From: QQWI01 sp964522015
GTDB taxonomy: Bacteria > Bacillota > Clostridia > Peptostreptococcales > Acidaminobacteraceae
Reading direction: 5' to 3'
Length of the DNA: 64,000 nt
NCBI GenBank assembly: GCA_964522015.1
Contig: CAZFST010000010.1
Coordinates: 45,340-109,339 of the forward strand
Of the stretch, positions 8,206-17,501 are shown piece by piece. Each line of letters opens with the position of its first letter. Position 1 is the stretch's first letter. Below the pieces are notes generated by a model. It worked only from the letters and a program-made list of their open reading frames with translations, was not told the origin of the DNA and made no database searches. Made by a program: the position numbers and the translations under genes.

Positions 8206-9081
8206 ATGTACAGTATGACTGGATTTGGACGGGGCAGTGCAGAAAACCAATGGATGAAGATTGTGGTAGAAGTCAAAACCGTGAATCATCGCTACACAGA
8301 CTTTAATATTAAGATGCCAAAACGCTTTAACCAATTTGAAGAGACCATGAAAAAATCCATCAAAGCTGTTGTGGATAGGGGTCGTATTGAAGTGTATGTT
8401 CAATCGGAAAATTATCAAGCTAGCGATTACATGGTCAAACCCAATCACGGTGTTATTGAACAGTATATCCATGCCCTCGGTGATATCGCCAATACTTATG
8501 GTATCACCGAAAAAGTAAGTCTTTCACATATTACAAGATTTCAAGATACCCTTGAGATTACCACCCAAGAAATTGATGCCACAATGGTTGAAGAACTCTT
8601 GATGAAAGCCCTTGAAGATGCCCTTAAAAATTTGACAAAAATGCGTCAAGTAGAAGGGGTTAGTCTTTGTGCAGACGTTGAGAACAACCTGAGTTTCATC
8701 GAAGTGGTTTTAGGGCGCATTGAAAAACGAGCGCCAGAAATTGTAAGCCTTTATTATCAAAGAATGAAGGACCGTATCAAAGAATTAATTGGGGACTACC
8801 CATTGGATGAGAATCGTTTGATTTCTGAAGCTGCAGTTTTTGCAGATAAGACAAATATTGCAGAAGAAATTGTACGGCTCAAGGCACATATAGAGCAACT
8901 TCGCAGCATTCTTAATTTAAAAGAACCAATTGGTCGAAAGTTGGACTTTTTAATTCAAGAGATGAACCGAGAAATCAATACAATTGGATCCAAGTCCCCT
9001 GATATTGATATCTCAAACGATGTGGTAGAACTAAAAAGCACCTTAGAAAAAGTTCGAGAGCAGGTGCAAAATATTGAGTAA
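8206..9081 (+). CDS. yicC: YicC/YloC family endoribonuclease
   Basis: This 291-residue protein starts M-Y-S-M-T-G-F-G-R-G, the family signature, and ends with the C-terminal DUF1732 region (E-E-I-V-R-L-K-A-H-I ... G-R-K-L-D-F-L-I-Q-E-M-N-R-E-x-N-T-I). YicC proteins are hexameric endoribonucleases taking part in RNA turnover. The ATG at 8206 was preferred over a GTG nine bases upstream because AGAGGTG lies six bases before it. The gene is followed almost directly by gmk, the usual neighbour in Firmicutes (yloC-gmk-rpoZ). Confidence 0.9.
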   Translation: MYSMTGFGRGSAENQWMKIVVEVKTVNHRYTDFNIKMPKRFNQFEETMKKSIKAVVDRGRIEVYVQSENYQASDYMVKPNHGVIEQYIHALGDIANTYGITEKVSLSHITRFQDTLEITTQEIDATMVEELLMKALEDALKNLTKMRQVEGVSLCADVENNLSFIEVVLGRIEKRAPEIVSLYYQRMKDRIKELIGDYPLDENRLISEAAVFADKTNIAEEIVRLKAHIEQLRSILNLKEPIGRKLDFLIQEMNREINTIGSKSPDIDISNDVVELKSTLEKVREQVQNIE

Positions 9082-9094
9082 CGGGGGGGCGCAC

Positions 9095-9706
9095 ATGGTT
9101 AGAAAAGGTGTACTCTTAGTGGTATCAGGACCTTCCGGTGCTGGTAAAGGCACTATTTGCAAGGCGCTTTTAGAAAGAAATCCCAATATTCAAATTTCGG
9201 TTTCCGCCACAACCCGTTCACCTAGAGCTGGAGAAGTGCCAGGTGTCAATTATCATTTTCTTACCAAAGAAACCTTTGAAGAGCGTATCGCAACAGAAGG
9301 GTTCCTTGAGCATGCAAAGGTCTACGATAATTATTATGGCACACCAAAAGACAACGTCATGGCTGTACTTGAAAATGGAGATGATATCTTGTTAGAGATT
9401 GATATTCAGGGAGCGATGCAAGTTCGTGACCGCATGCCTGATGGGATTTACGTTTTTATTTTACCGCCAAGCATGTCTGAACTTAAAAACAGGATTATTA
9501 AGCGTGGTTCTGAAACTGAAGAAAGCTTAAATAAACGCTTCAATAGCGCTTATCAAGAAATTGACTTCATCAAGAAATACGATTATTATATCATTAATGA
9601 CAACTTGGAAAATGCAGTCTATACTTTAGAGAGCATTATTCACGCAGAAAAACACCGTGTGGTGAAGGATATGGCCGACATCATTCAGGAAATTAAGGAG
9701 ATCTAA
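9095..9706 (+). CDS. gmk: guanylate kinase
   Basis: This 203-residue enzyme phosphorylates GMP or dGMP to the diphosphate with ATP. The P-loop G-P-S-G-A-G-K-G-T lies near residues 10-18. The GMP-binding elements S-A-T-T-R-S-P-R-x-G-E and G-V-N-Y-H-F follow, then G-T-P and L-L-E-I-D-I-Q-G-A. The ATG at 9095 gives the usual family length and follows a G-rich stretch (GGGGGG) that serves as a slightly atypical ribosome binding site. A TTG start at 9074 overlapping yicC is the alternative. rpoZ starts two bases after its stop. Both products affect guanine nucleotide and ppGpp physiology. Confidence 0.95.
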   Translation: MVRKGVLLVVSGPSGAGKGTICKALLERNPNIQISVSATTRSPRAGEVPGVNYHFLTKETFEERIATEGFLEHAKVYDNYYGTPKDNVMAVLENGDDILLEIDIQGAMQVRDRMPDGIYVFILPPSMSELKNRIIKRGSETEESLNKRFNSAYQEIDFIKKYDYYIINDNLENAVYTLESIIHAEKHRVVKDMADIIQEIKEI

Positions 9707-9707
9707 T

Positions 9708-9896
9708 ATGTTAAAACCACCTATTGACGAATTGGTACAAATGGCAGGTAGCCGTTATGCTCTAGTAATTGCAACGTCTAAACGTGCTCGACGTATTATC
9801 GAAGGCGAAAAAGTGATGATTGAAACAGATTTGACTAAGCCTGTTTCTATTGCTGTTAGAGAACTCTATGCGGGAAAATTCTCCGTTAAAAAATAA
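9708..9896 (+). CDS. rpoZ: DNA-directed RNA polymerase omega subunit
   Basis: This is a 62-residue protein with the omega-subunit core: P-P-I-D-E-L, S-R-Y-A-L-V-I-A-T-S-K-R-A-R and a C-terminal K-P-V-S-I-A-V-R-E-L. Omega helps fold and assemble the beta-prime subunit of RNA polymerase. The ATG follows AAGGAG with short spacing. The position between gmk and coaBC is the standard Firmicutes order. Confidence 0.93.
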   Translation: MLKPPIDELVQMAGSRYALVIATSKRARRIIEGEKVMIETDLTKPVSIAVRELYAGKFSVKK

Positions 9897-9906
9897 GGAG
9901 TTATGA

Positions 9907-11124
9907 ATGATGGAAGGCGTCAACATCGTATTAGGGGTTACAGGGGGCATCGCTGTTTATAAAGCTTGCGACCTTGTCAGTAGACTCAAGAAATTGGGAG
10001 CTAATATCGACGTGATCATGACTGCTTCTGCATGTGAATTTGTAGCGCCATTGACATTCCAGTCACTGGCGCTTAATCGCGTGGTTACAGATACCTTCGC
10101 CGAACCTAAAGCTTGGGAAATTGGTCATATCGCACTGGCTAAAAAAGCTTCTGTATTTGTCATTGCCCCTGCAACTGCCAATATCATTGGGAAAATTGCC
10201 AATGGCATTGCGGATGACATGCTCTCGACTACTGTAATGGCTACAAGGGCCCCAGTGCTCATTGCTCCGGCAATGAATACAGCCATGTATGAAAATCCTA
10301 TCGTTCAAGCAAATATCGAGAAACTCAAAGGCCTCGGCTATTATTTTGTGGAGCCAGAAAGTGGACGCTTGGCGTGCAACGATATTGGAAAGGGTAAGTT
10401 AGCCCAGCCTGAAGAAATTCTAAGGCACATTCAGATGATTCTTTATCCAAAAAAAGATTTAGTGGGAAAAAACATTTTGATTACAGCGGGACCTACGGCG
10501 GAAGCCATTGATCCTGTCAGATACATTACCAATAGATCCACGGGGATTATGGGTTATACAGTGGCCGAAATCGCAGTGCTCCGTGGGGCCAATGTCACTT
10601 TGATCACGGGGCCTACGGCACTAACCCCTCCAAAAGACGTGACAGTTATCCCGGTGGAGTCAGCAAGAGACATGCAGAACGCTGTGATGGGGTTAAAATC
10701 TCAAATGGATATTTATGTATCCACTGCAGCGGTAGCAGATTACAGACCCACAGAAATCGCCACCCAAAAGATCAAAAAACAAGATGGTGATTCGGTAATT
10801 GAACTGACCAGAAACCCTGATATTTTACAAGGTGTTGGTGCTGATAAAGGGAGTTTGTATACGGTGGGTTTTTCCGTTGAAACCGAAAATGTCATCGAAA
10901 ACTCTTGGAAAAAGAGGGCTAAGAAGAATTTGGATCTTTTAGTGGTCAACGATGTAACAAAAGAAGGGGCTGGATTTGGGACACAAACCAACATCGTCTC
11001 CTTCTTGACAAAGTATGGTACCTGTATCGATTACCCTCTGATGACCAAGCGAGAAGTGGCTGAGCATATTTGGGATTATGTTGTTGCAGATATCAGTGCC
11101 CACCAGTCTCTCATTGTGGAGTAA
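9907..11124 (+). CDS. coaBC: bifunctional phosphopantothenoylcysteine decarboxylase / phosphopantothenate-cysteine ligase
   Basis: This 405-residue fusion carries out two steps of coenzyme A synthesis. The CoaC half (residues ~1-180) is a flavoprotein with G-V-T-G-G-I-A-V-Y-K-A at its start, a catalytic His in G-H-I-A-L-A-K-K, P-A-M-N-T-A-M, and the active-site Cys in G-R-L-A-C-N-D-I-G-x-G. The CoaB half (~187-400) has the nucleotide site I-T-A-G-P-T-x-E-x-I-D-P-V-R-Y-I-x-N-R-S-T-G and the lysine motif A-D-Y-R-P ... K-I-K-K. The start is an ATGATG after AAGGAG. coaD, the next enzyme of the pathway, lies elsewhere in this window at 29004. Confidence 0.95.
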   Translation: MMEGVNIVLGVTGGIAVYKACDLVSRLKKLGANIDVIMTASACEFVAPLTFQSLALNRVVTDTFAEPKAWEIGHIALAKKASVFVIAPATANIIGKIANGIADDMLSTTVMATRAPVLIAPAMNTAMYENPIVQANIEKLKGLGYYFVEPESGRLACNDIGKGKLAQPEEILRHIQMILYPKKDLVGKNILITAGPTAEAIDPVRYITNRSTGIMGYTVAEIAVLRGANVTLITGPTALTPPKDVTVIPVESARDMQNAVMGLKSQMDIYVSTAAVADYRPTEIATQKIKKQDGDSVIELTRNPDILQGVGADKGSLYTVGFSVETENVIENSWKKRAKKNLDLLVVNDVTKEGAGFGTQTNIVSFLTKYGTCIDYPLMTKREVAEHIWDYVVADISAHQSLIVE

Positions 11125-11150
11125 AAGAACTGGTTCTAATCATAAAATCA

Positions 11151-11174
11151 ACGGGGACGTCATAACGTCCCCGT
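11151..11174 (+). terminator. GC-rich hairpin between coaBC and priA
   Basis: A perfect 10-base stem (ACGGGGACGT with ACGTCCCCGT) and a four-base loop are followed by only a short T-run (TTTC). It may act as a weak terminator or a partial attenuator, as priA begins only 28 bases further on with no obvious promoter. Confidence 0.6.
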
Positions 11175-11201
11175 TTCAATATGTCAAGAAAGGAGGTTGC
11201 C

Positions 11202-13586
11202 GTGTTTGTAGAAGTTGTATTAAGAGAGTTAAGTCGAACCCTGGATCAGCTCTTTACCTATGCGGTACCTTTAAATTTACAAGAAAAACTGATGGTAGGA
11301 GACAGGGTGGTAGTGCCCTTCGGCGGTGGCAATCGGTTTTTAGATGGGGTTGTATGGCGGATTTTCAGTGATGTGCCTGAGTTTAAAACAAAGGACATTT
11401 GCGCTGTTTTGGCTACAACCTATCGGATGAGCCCGTCTCAAATGACTTTAATTCGTACTTTGAGGTCCCGCTATGGGGCAACCTATAGTCAAGGTTTTCA
11501 GTGTGTTTTACCAAGTCCTTATCAACTGGAAGTCACCTCAGTTTATGGAACGACAGAAAAAACCATGGCATGGGGGCCTATTGGGGATGTTTTTCTTGAA
11601 AGTGATCTGCTAAAAGTCACCACAAAAACAAATTTGCAAAAGGCCCTTAAAAGTGGTGACCTTCTTAAGTTTCCACAGTTTGAATTGAAAGTCGTCCAAC
11701 GGGTTGAAGAGAGCATCACTTGTCTTTTTGAAAATCTAGAGGGGACTCTTGAGTCCATTCCAGCTGGGCATGTGAAAAGAAGACGGCTACTGACCCATCT
11801 TTTTGGCGTTGGACAGACCACCCTTAGCGAATTGACCGGGGCCACACTAGCCACTAGAAAAGATGTGATGGCTCTTGTTGATAAGGGGCTTGCTCAGTAT
11901 GAGGTATTAGCCCTTTCTGCGGATTTTCTGAACCATAGTCTCCCACACTTGAAGGAAGACTTACCAGCGTTAACGGCTGATCAATCTCAGGTTGTCACTA
12001 AATTTTGGTCAGGGAAGACCCGGGGTTTGCTTCAAGGGATTACGGGTAGTGGTAAAACCAGGGTTTATTTAGAACTGGCTAAACGGGTTCTGGCCAGTGG
12101 GAGACAGGTGCTGGTTTTAGTACCGGAAATCTCTCTAACCCCTCAGCTAGTGAGTCGGTTTGCCAGCCATTTAACCGATCAAATTGCAGTACTACACAAT
12201 AAAGTTCACGCTAAAGATAAAATGGATTTCTTTAACCGTATTGGGGACGGTTCTATTCAGGTGGTGGTTGGTGCAAGGTCAGCAATCTTTGCTCCCTTTA
12301 AGAATCTGGGTCTGATCTTAATAGACGAAGAACACGAAGGCTCCTTTAAGTCCGACAGGACCCCCCGTTACGATGCTCGGGAATTGGCCATGGATTTAAG
12401 TGAGAAGTTGCCCTGCCCGATTTTGTTTGGCTCCGCATCTCCTTCTCTTGAAACACGCTATCTTGCAGATAATGGCGTGCTGGATGCCCTGAGCTTAACA
12501 AGGCGTATTGGGGAAGCCACTTTGCCTGAGGTCAATTTAATTGACCTGAGAAACACCCCACAAGTTGCCCCCCTTCTGACGATGCCTTTTTTAGAGGCAT
12601 TAGAAGCTACTTTGGCACGGGGAGAGCAAGCTATTATTTTGCATAATCGAAAGGGTTTTGCCAATTATGTGCAGTGTCATACCTGTGGGCATGTGGAAAA
12701 GTGCGGAAATTGTGATATACCCTTGACGGTTTATCAACAGGGGGCCAAACTTGCTTGTCATTATTGCGGGTATCAAAAGCCTGTGGTGGCTCAAAATCAA
12801 GTTTGTTCAGTGTGTGGTGGGGAAGTGGCATATAAGGGTTTTGGATTAGAACAAGTGGTGACAGCGCTGACAGCCCGTTATCCCGGGACTGAGATGGTGA
12901 CTTTAGATGCAGATGTGGTTAAGGATCAAGATGATTTAATTCGAATTCTAGAGGATTTTAGAGCAGGAAAAATCAAGGTGCTAATAGGCACGCAGATTCT
13001 TGCGAAAGGGTTAGATTTCCCTAATGTAACTTTTGTGGGTGTGTTACTAGCGGATCAAATGCTGAATATGCCAGATTATAGCGCCTCGGAGCGGACCATG
13101 CAATTGCTTTTACAGGTGGCTGGTCGGGCAGGTCGTCATGGCAGAAAAGGTCAAGTATTCATTCAGACTTATCAACCAGACCATGGTGTGATTCAGCGGG
13201 TTGCGGCTCATAATTACGATGGTTTTGTCTTTGAAGAGAAGAAGTTGCGTCAAGCCCTGTGCTACCCTCCTTATGGTAAACTATATGGCATACGGATTGT
13301 CGGCGAACAGGCTCATCTGGTGAAGCAGCAATCTGAACGGATTTATGACTTTTATGTGTCGATTTTTAAACGTCACAATATTTCTACGCAAATATTCCCG
13401 CCTAATCCCGCGTATTATGGTAAAATTAAAAATAAGTATGTTTTTAATGTTTTGCTTAAAGGGGATACTAATAATCATCGACAAATGATAAAAATGCTTT
13501 ATCTTGGACTGGTGAAGAATCAGTACGACATCATCAACACAGACTGCCACGTGGATTTTTCAATCAATCCCACCATGATGGGCTAG
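11202..13586 (+). CDS. priA: primosomal protein N' (replication restart helicase PriA)
   Basis: This 794-residue superfamily-2 3'-to-5' helicase reloads the replisome at stalled forks. The N-terminal DNA-binding domain is followed by the helicase core: Walker A G-I-T-G-S-G-K-T near residue 282, and D-E-E-H-E. A zinc-binding insert contains C-H-T-C-G-H, K-C-G-N-C, C-H-Y-C-G and C-S-V-C-G-G (eight Cys in four pairs). The C-terminal part holds the motif Q-V-A-G-R-A-G-R. The GTG at 11202 is preferred because AAAGGAGG sits five bases before it. The ATG at 11181 has no ribosome binding site and lies upstream of this one. The position between coaBC and def is typical. Confidence 0.95.
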   Translation: MFVEVVLRELSRTLDQLFTYAVPLNLQEKLMVGDRVVVPFGGGNRFLDGVVWRIFSDVPEFKTKDICAVLATTYRMSPSQMTLIRTLRSRYGATYSQGFQCVLPSPYQLEVTSVYGTTEKTMAWGPIGDVFLESDLLKVTTKTNLQKALKSGDLLKFPQFELKVVQRVEESITCLFENLEGTLESIPAGHVKRRRLLTHLFGVGQTTLSELTGATLATRKDVMALVDKGLAQYEVLALSADFLNHSLPHLKEDLPALTADQSQVVTKFWSGKTRGLLQGITGSGKTRVYLELAKRVLASGRQVLVLVPEISLTPQLVSRFASHLTDQIAVLHNKVHAKDKMDFFNRIGDGSIQVVVGARSAIFAPFKNLGLILIDEEHEGSFKSDRTPRYDARELAMDLSEKLPCPILFGSASPSLETRYLADNGVLDALSLTRRIGEATLPEVNLIDLRNTPQVAPLLTMPFLEALEATLARGEQAIILHNRKGFANYVQCHTCGHVEKCGNCDIPLTVYQQGAKLACHYCGYQKPVVAQNQVCSVCGGEVAYKGFGLEQVVTALTARYPGTEMVTLDADVVKDQDDLIRILEDFRAGKIKVLIGTQILAKGLDFPNVTFVGVLLADQMLNMPDYSASERTMQLLLQVAGRAGRHGRKGQVFIQTYQPDHGVIQRVAAHNYDGFVFEEKKLRQALCYPPYGKLYGIRIVGEQAHLVKQQSERIYDFYVSIFKRHNISTQIFPPNPAYYGKIKNKYVFNVLLKGDTNNHRQMIKMLYLGLVKNQYDIINTDCHVDFSINPTMMG

Positions 13587-13680
13587 TGTTGCTAGTCGTT
13601 ATTGATTTATTGAAGGAAACAGATTGCAGATGGAAAAGGCGTATTAAGCGGTAAAATAATTAAAATAAAGGCATATCATC

Positions 13681-13695
13681 GAGAGACTGACTCTC
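13681..13695 (+). other. short hairpin in priA-def gap
   Basis: GAGAG/CTCTC pairs around a five-base loop, 22 bases before the def start. It has no U-tract, so it is not a classic terminator. The rest of the 131-base priA-def gap shows no convincing promoter. Confidence 0.3.
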
Positions 13696-13717
13696 TAAAT
13701 CACCCTTGGAGGCCCAT

Positions 13718-14245
13718 ATGGCACTGAGAATTATCAGAAAAGATAACGAACCTGTTTTAAGAAAAATGTCAAAAAATGTTGAAGTTTTTGACGAAAAATT
13801 GAAGATTTTAGTTGAAGACATGACCGATACCATGTACGATGCAGACGGCGTAGGCCTGGCAGCGCCACAAATTGGGATCTTGAAACGGGTTGTTGTCATC
13901 GATGTCTATGATGATTTTGGTGTCCGTGTGTTGATTAATCCAGCCATTATGGCTTCAAAAGGAGAACAACACGAAATAGAAGGTTGTTTAAGTGTCCCTG
14001 GGATGAGCGGTCGCGTCAAAAGGCCGGCTTGGGTTAAGGTGAGTTACCAAGATATTAACGGAACGTTTCACGAAATAGAGGGCACTGATCTATTATGTCG
14101 GGCCCTGTGTCACGAAATAGACCACCTCAATGGCATCATTTTCACCGATATTGCTGAAACGTTAAGCGATGATGAAGACGATGATTATGATGATGAAGAG
14201 GATTACGAAGACGATGATTTTGAAGATGAAGAAGATGAAAATTAA
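13718..14245 (+). CDS. def: peptide deformylase with highly acidic C-terminal tail
   Basis: This 175-residue metalloenzyme removes the formyl group from nascent peptides. All three family motifs are intact: G-V-G-L-A-A-P-Q-I-G (motif 1), E-G-C-L-S-V-P-G with the metal-binding Cys (motif 2), and H-E-I-D-H-L-N-G with the two His and the catalytic Glu (motif 3). The catalytic domain ends near residue 148. The final ~27 residues are nearly all Asp and Glu (about 21 of 27, with Tyr and Phe interspersed), which ordinary Def proteins lack. The ATG at 13718 follows GGAGG. The downstream partner fmt adds the formyl group that Def removes. Confidence 0.93.
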   Translation: MALRIIRKDNEPVLRKMSKNVEVFDEKLKILVEDMTDTMYDADGVGLAAPQIGILKRVVVIDVYDDFGVRVLINPAIMASKGEQHEIEGCLSVPGMSGRVKRPAWVKVSYQDINGTFHEIEGTDLLCRALCHEIDHLNGIIFTDIAETLSDDEDDDYDDEEDYEDDDFEDEEDEN

Positions 14246-14312
14246 GCTGAAAATGATAATGAATTTTCACCTGATAGGGATTTAGAGAGCTAAGTTGACA
14301 AGGAGGGCCAGT

Positions 14313-15281
14313 ATGAGAGTTGTTTTTATGGGGACGCCTGATTTTGCAGTACCAACATTAGAAGCCTTATGCTTCAACCACGATGTGATAGCCGTGGTGA
14401 CCCAACCGGATAGACCAAGCGGCCGTGGTAAAAAATTAGCACCCCCACCTGTAAAAGTAGCTGCACTGAGTTATAATATTCCTGTCTATCAATTTGAAAA
14501 ACTGAACACTGATGAGGCTAAAGCTGTGTTTGAAAAACTAGCCCCTGATATTATTGTGGTGGTTGCTTATGGGCAGCTCTTAAAACCTTGGCTTTTGAAT
14601 TTGCCGACCTATGGCTGCTTAAATGTCCATGCTTCCCTTTTGCCAAAATGGCGGGGGGCAGCGCCCATTCACTGGGGAATTGTCAGTGGCGACACCGAGG
14701 GTGGTATCACCATTCAGCAAATGGATGTAGGCCTTGATACAGGAGATATGCTTCTTAAAAAGCAAGTGCCTATTACCCCACACATGACCTACGGGGATTT
14801 GCATGATGTTCTTAAAGTTGAGGGAGCACTTGCCCTTATTGAGACCCTGGATTTGGTTGAACAGGGGGCCTTGAGGCCTGAAAAGCAGGATGATTCTCAG
14901 TTCACGTATGCGAAGATGATTGATCGGGATATGGCAAAAGTTGATTGGCAATCCCCTGGAAAGGCGATTGTGGACCTAATTCGTGGTTTTGACCCATGGC
15001 CAATTGCCTTCACAACCCTTGATGGAGAACGCATAAAGCTTTATCAAGCCTATATTTTAGAAAACCAGCTAGAAACCAAAAACGATGAAACCCCAGAAAA
15101 TCAGTTGGCAATAATGGCTCCTGGTACAATTGTGGAGATTTTACCAACTGCGATTGTGGTGAAAACCATAGACGGCAGAATAGCCATCAAAGCAGTACAA
15201 GCTCCAAATGGCAAGCGAATGGACGTCAAAGCCTTTATGGCTGGGCATCCTCTTCCGGTCGGCACGGTATTTGGTCATTAA
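14313..15281 (+). CDS. fmt: methionyl-tRNA formyltransferase
   Basis: This 322-residue enzyme formylates initiator Met-tRNA using 10-formyltetrahydrofolate. The N-terminal Rossmann domain begins M-R-V-V-F-M-G-T-P-D-F-A-V-P. The catalytic centre has N-V-H-A-S-L-L-P-K-W-R-G-A-A-P-I near residue 108 and the conserved Asp in T-G-D-M-L. The C-terminal OB-like domain (about 205-320) binds tRNA. The ATG at 14313 is preceded by AAGGAGGG at good spacing, better than an upstream TTG. It forms a def-fmt pair with 67 bases between the stop and start. Confidence 0.95.
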   Translation: MRVVFMGTPDFAVPTLEALCFNHDVIAVVTQPDRPSGRGKKLAPPPVKVAALSYNIPVYQFEKLNTDEAKAVFEKLAPDIIVVVAYGQLLKPWLLNLPTYGCLNVHASLLPKWRGAAPIHWGIVSGDTEGGITIQQMDVGLDTGDMLLKKQVPITPHMTYGDLHDVLKVEGALALIETLDLVEQGALRPEKQDDSQFTYAKMIDRDMAKVDWQSPGKAIVDLIRGFDPWPIAFTTLDGERIKLYQAYILENQLETKNDETPENQLAIMAPGTIVEILPTAIVVKTIDGRIAIKAVQAPNGKRMDVKAFMAGHPLPVGTVFGH

Positions 15282-15335
15282 TCAGTATGGCAGTGCCCAA
15301 GAGTAACTATAGTCACTGTGTAGGGAGTGGGTTTG

Positions 15336-16061
15336 ATGGGTAAACAACCGGCATTACAAGCCTATCTAGGGATTTTTGCGGTGATCATTATGATGATTAC
15401 CGGTCTTTTATGGCTAGTTTCTATTTGGCTTCCGTCGTTCTTATGGTGGCTTGTGATTTTGGTGTTGGGTGTGAGTTTTGGTTATGTAGCAGGGATGATG
15501 ATATTATTATCCCTGTTAGGCAGACTCACATTGACACCTAAAATTGCACTTCTGATTCGTCTGCAGATTTTATGGCTGTACGGGTTTATTGAAATCCTTT
15601 TTAAAGGATCAAAGAACTTAATTAAGCTGCAACAAGCTCTAATTGTACTGAATAATCGTCTGATTGACGCTTGTCATTTTAAAGTGCCATTTGAAAGAAT
15701 TTTGGTGTTGACACCCCACTGTGTACAACTGTCTAAGTGCGGTTTCAAAGTCACTGGAGAAGAAAATCATTGTACCCAGTGCGGTGCTTGCAACGTTGGA
15801 ACCCTTAAAGCAATTCAAAAGGCCTATGGTGTTCAAGTTGCCATTGCCACCGGGGGCACCTTGGCCAGAAAAGTGATTGTGGATAAAAAACCAAAACTCA
15901 TCATCGCTGTCGCATGCGAAAGGGATTTAGTCAGTGGTTTAAGGGATGCCGGAGCCTTGCCAGTCTTCGCCATTCAAAATCATCGCCCCTTTGGTCCCTG
16001 TGTGGATACCACATTTGATGTGGTTAAATTAGAGGGCGTCATCAAGGATAAAGGCGAATAA
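15336..16061 (+). CDS. DUF116 domain membrane protein
   Basis: This 241-residue protein has two or three N-terminal hydrophobic segments (about residues 10-65) followed by a cytosolic cysteine-rich domain. The DUF116 region has L-T-P-H-C-V-Q, K-C-G, C-T-Q-C-G-A-C-N, an A-T-G-G-T segment, V-A-C-E-R-D-L and F-G-P-C-V. The Cys spacing suggests a metal or Fe-S site. Function is unknown. The family is regularly found between fmt and rsmB in Clostridia, as here. The ATG at 15336 follows GGGAG-rich sequence. A GTG nine bases upstream is an alternative. Confidence 0.8.
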   Translation: MGKQPALQAYLGIFAVIIMMITGLLWLVSIWLPSFLWWLVILVLGVSFGYVAGMMILLSLLGRLTLTPKIALLIRLQILWLYGFIEILFKGSKNLIKLQQALIVLNNRLIDACHFKVPFERILVLTPHCVQLSKCGFKVTGEENHCTQCGACNVGTLKAIQKAYGVQVAIATGGTLARKVIVDKKPKLIIAVACERDLVSGLRDAGALPVFAIQNHRPFGPCVDTTFDVVKLEGVIKDKGE

Positions 16062-16077
16062 TTAGTTAATGCGATCT

Positions 16078-16105
16078 AAACGCCGCTAAAATGGCGTTTC
16101 TTTTG
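16078..16105 (+). terminator. intrinsic terminator-like hairpin after DUF116 gene
   Basis: AAACGCC (16078-16084) pairs with GGCGTTT (16093-16099) around an eight-base loop, followed by CTTTTG. The stem is short, so it is likely a weak terminator or attenuator before rsmB. Confidence 0.55.
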
Positions 16106-16157
16106 CGTTTAAAACCTAACGTGTTTTATTTCATAAAACACTATTTGGAGGTGTCAG

Positions 16158-17483
16158 GTGAAAAAGCAATTGGAAATACCTTGGATCATCCAATGTCTGA
16201 AACAAGTGATGTTGGAATCTGGTTATTCAAATATCGTGGTTAATGAAACCCTTAAACGTGCTAGTTTAGAGGTTCAAGCCGCTAAACATTTACGAAAAGT
16301 GGTTTATGGTACCGTTGAAAATTGGCTCTTCTTAGAGGCTTGGTTAAATAAACTGGCAGACAAAAGGATGAAACAAGATGTCCGTTTACTCTTGATGGCA
16401 GCCCTTTATGAGGTCCATTTCTTACAAGGGATGCCAGATCACGTCGTAGTTAATCGCTATGTTAACTTTACGCAAGATAAATATAGCTATGCCAAAGGAT
16501 TTGTCCACGCCATCCTTAGGCGGGCTTACCGAGAGCCCATGTCAGTTGAGGGGTTAAAGAAAAAAGAAGCCTTGTCTATTCTTTATTCTCACCCTGAATG
16601 GCTTGTAGGAAAATGGCTTAAAGTTTTTGGAGAAGATGAAACTGAAGCGTTGCTGAAGGCAAATCTTAGTGAACGTCCATTGACACTTCGGGTCAACACT
16701 GCGTATTTTACAACTGAAGAAGTCTTAAAGTCACTGGAAGCGCAAGGTGTGTCGGCTGATATCAGCGAGATAGTCCCTCACGCACTGATCGTCAGCCGCC
16801 TTGGTAACGTTGGACTTGAGTTTCTTGAGGCTTTTCAAAAGGGTATGTTCATTGTACAGGACATCAGCTCTATGTTGGTGGGACAAGTAATGGCGCCAAC
16901 AGGCCATCAAGAGTGGCTTGACTTATGCAGCGCCCCAGGTGGTAAAGCCACTGATTTAGCCCAGAGACTCTATCCAAATGGCCAGGTTTTAGCCTGTGAT
17001 TTGCACCTTAATAAGCTGGCTCTGGTAAGAGAAAACGCCAGTCGATTGAGGTTGAATAATGTGTCAACGCTACAGTGGGATGCAACATGTCTAAATCCAG
17101 AGTTTGATCAGCGTTTTGATGGGGTTTTATTGGATGCTCCCTGCTCTGGCCTTGGCATCATTGGTCGTAAGCCGGAGATAAAATATCGAAAAACACCAGA
17201 GAGTATCGGCGAGTTGGTTGCACTCCAAAAACACATGTTATCATTGGCAAGTGGCTATGTTAAAACTGGTGGTTATTTGATATACTCTACATGTACGATT
17301 TTAAAAGAAGAAAATGAAGACCAAATTGAAGCTTTTTTAGCGAATCATCCCGGATTTAAGCTGGTAGATGCATGTGGAGTCTTGCCGGAGGCTTATCAAA
17401 ACGAGAGTCTCCAAGTTAAACTCCGTCAATCTAATGGTTGGTCGGATGGCTTTTTTATCGCTAAATTACAACGTATTAATTAA
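16158..17483 (+). CDS. rsmB: 16S rRNA (cytosine-967-C5)-methyltransferase
   Basis: This 441-residue enzyme has an N-terminal NusB-like RNA-binding domain (about 1-130) and a C-terminal SAM-dependent m5C methyltransferase domain. Motif I reads D-L-C-S-A-P-G-G-K-A. The release Cys is in D-A-P-C-S-G-L-G, and the catalytic Cys is in Y-S-T-C-T-I. It methylates C967 in helix 31 of 16S rRNA. The GTG start at 16158 follows GGAGGTG. In many Clostridia rlmN follows rsmB. Here the phosphatase gene comes next, so rlmN must be elsewhere. Confidence 0.94.
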   Translation: MKKQLEIPWIIQCLKQVMLESGYSNIVVNETLKRASLEVQAAKHLRKVVYGTVENWLFLEAWLNKLADKRMKQDVRLLLMAALYEVHFLQGMPDHVVVNRYVNFTQDKYSYAKGFVHAILRRAYREPMSVEGLKKKEALSILYSHPEWLVGKWLKVFGEDETEALLKANLSERPLTLRVNTAYFTTEEVLKSLEAQGVSADISEIVPHALIVSRLGNVGLEFLEAFQKGMFIVQDISSMLVGQVMAPTGHQEWLDLCSAPGGKATDLAQRLYPNGQVLACDLHLNKLALVRENASRLRLNNVSTLQWDATCLNPEFDQRFDGVLLDAPCSGLGIIGRKPEIKYRKTPESIGELVALQKHMLSLASGYVKTGGYLIYSTCTILKEENEDQIEAFLANHPGFKLVDACGVLPEAYQNESLQVKLRQSNGWSDGFFIAKLQRIN

Positions 17484-17501
17484 TTGTTGTCTGGGGGTAC
17501 T

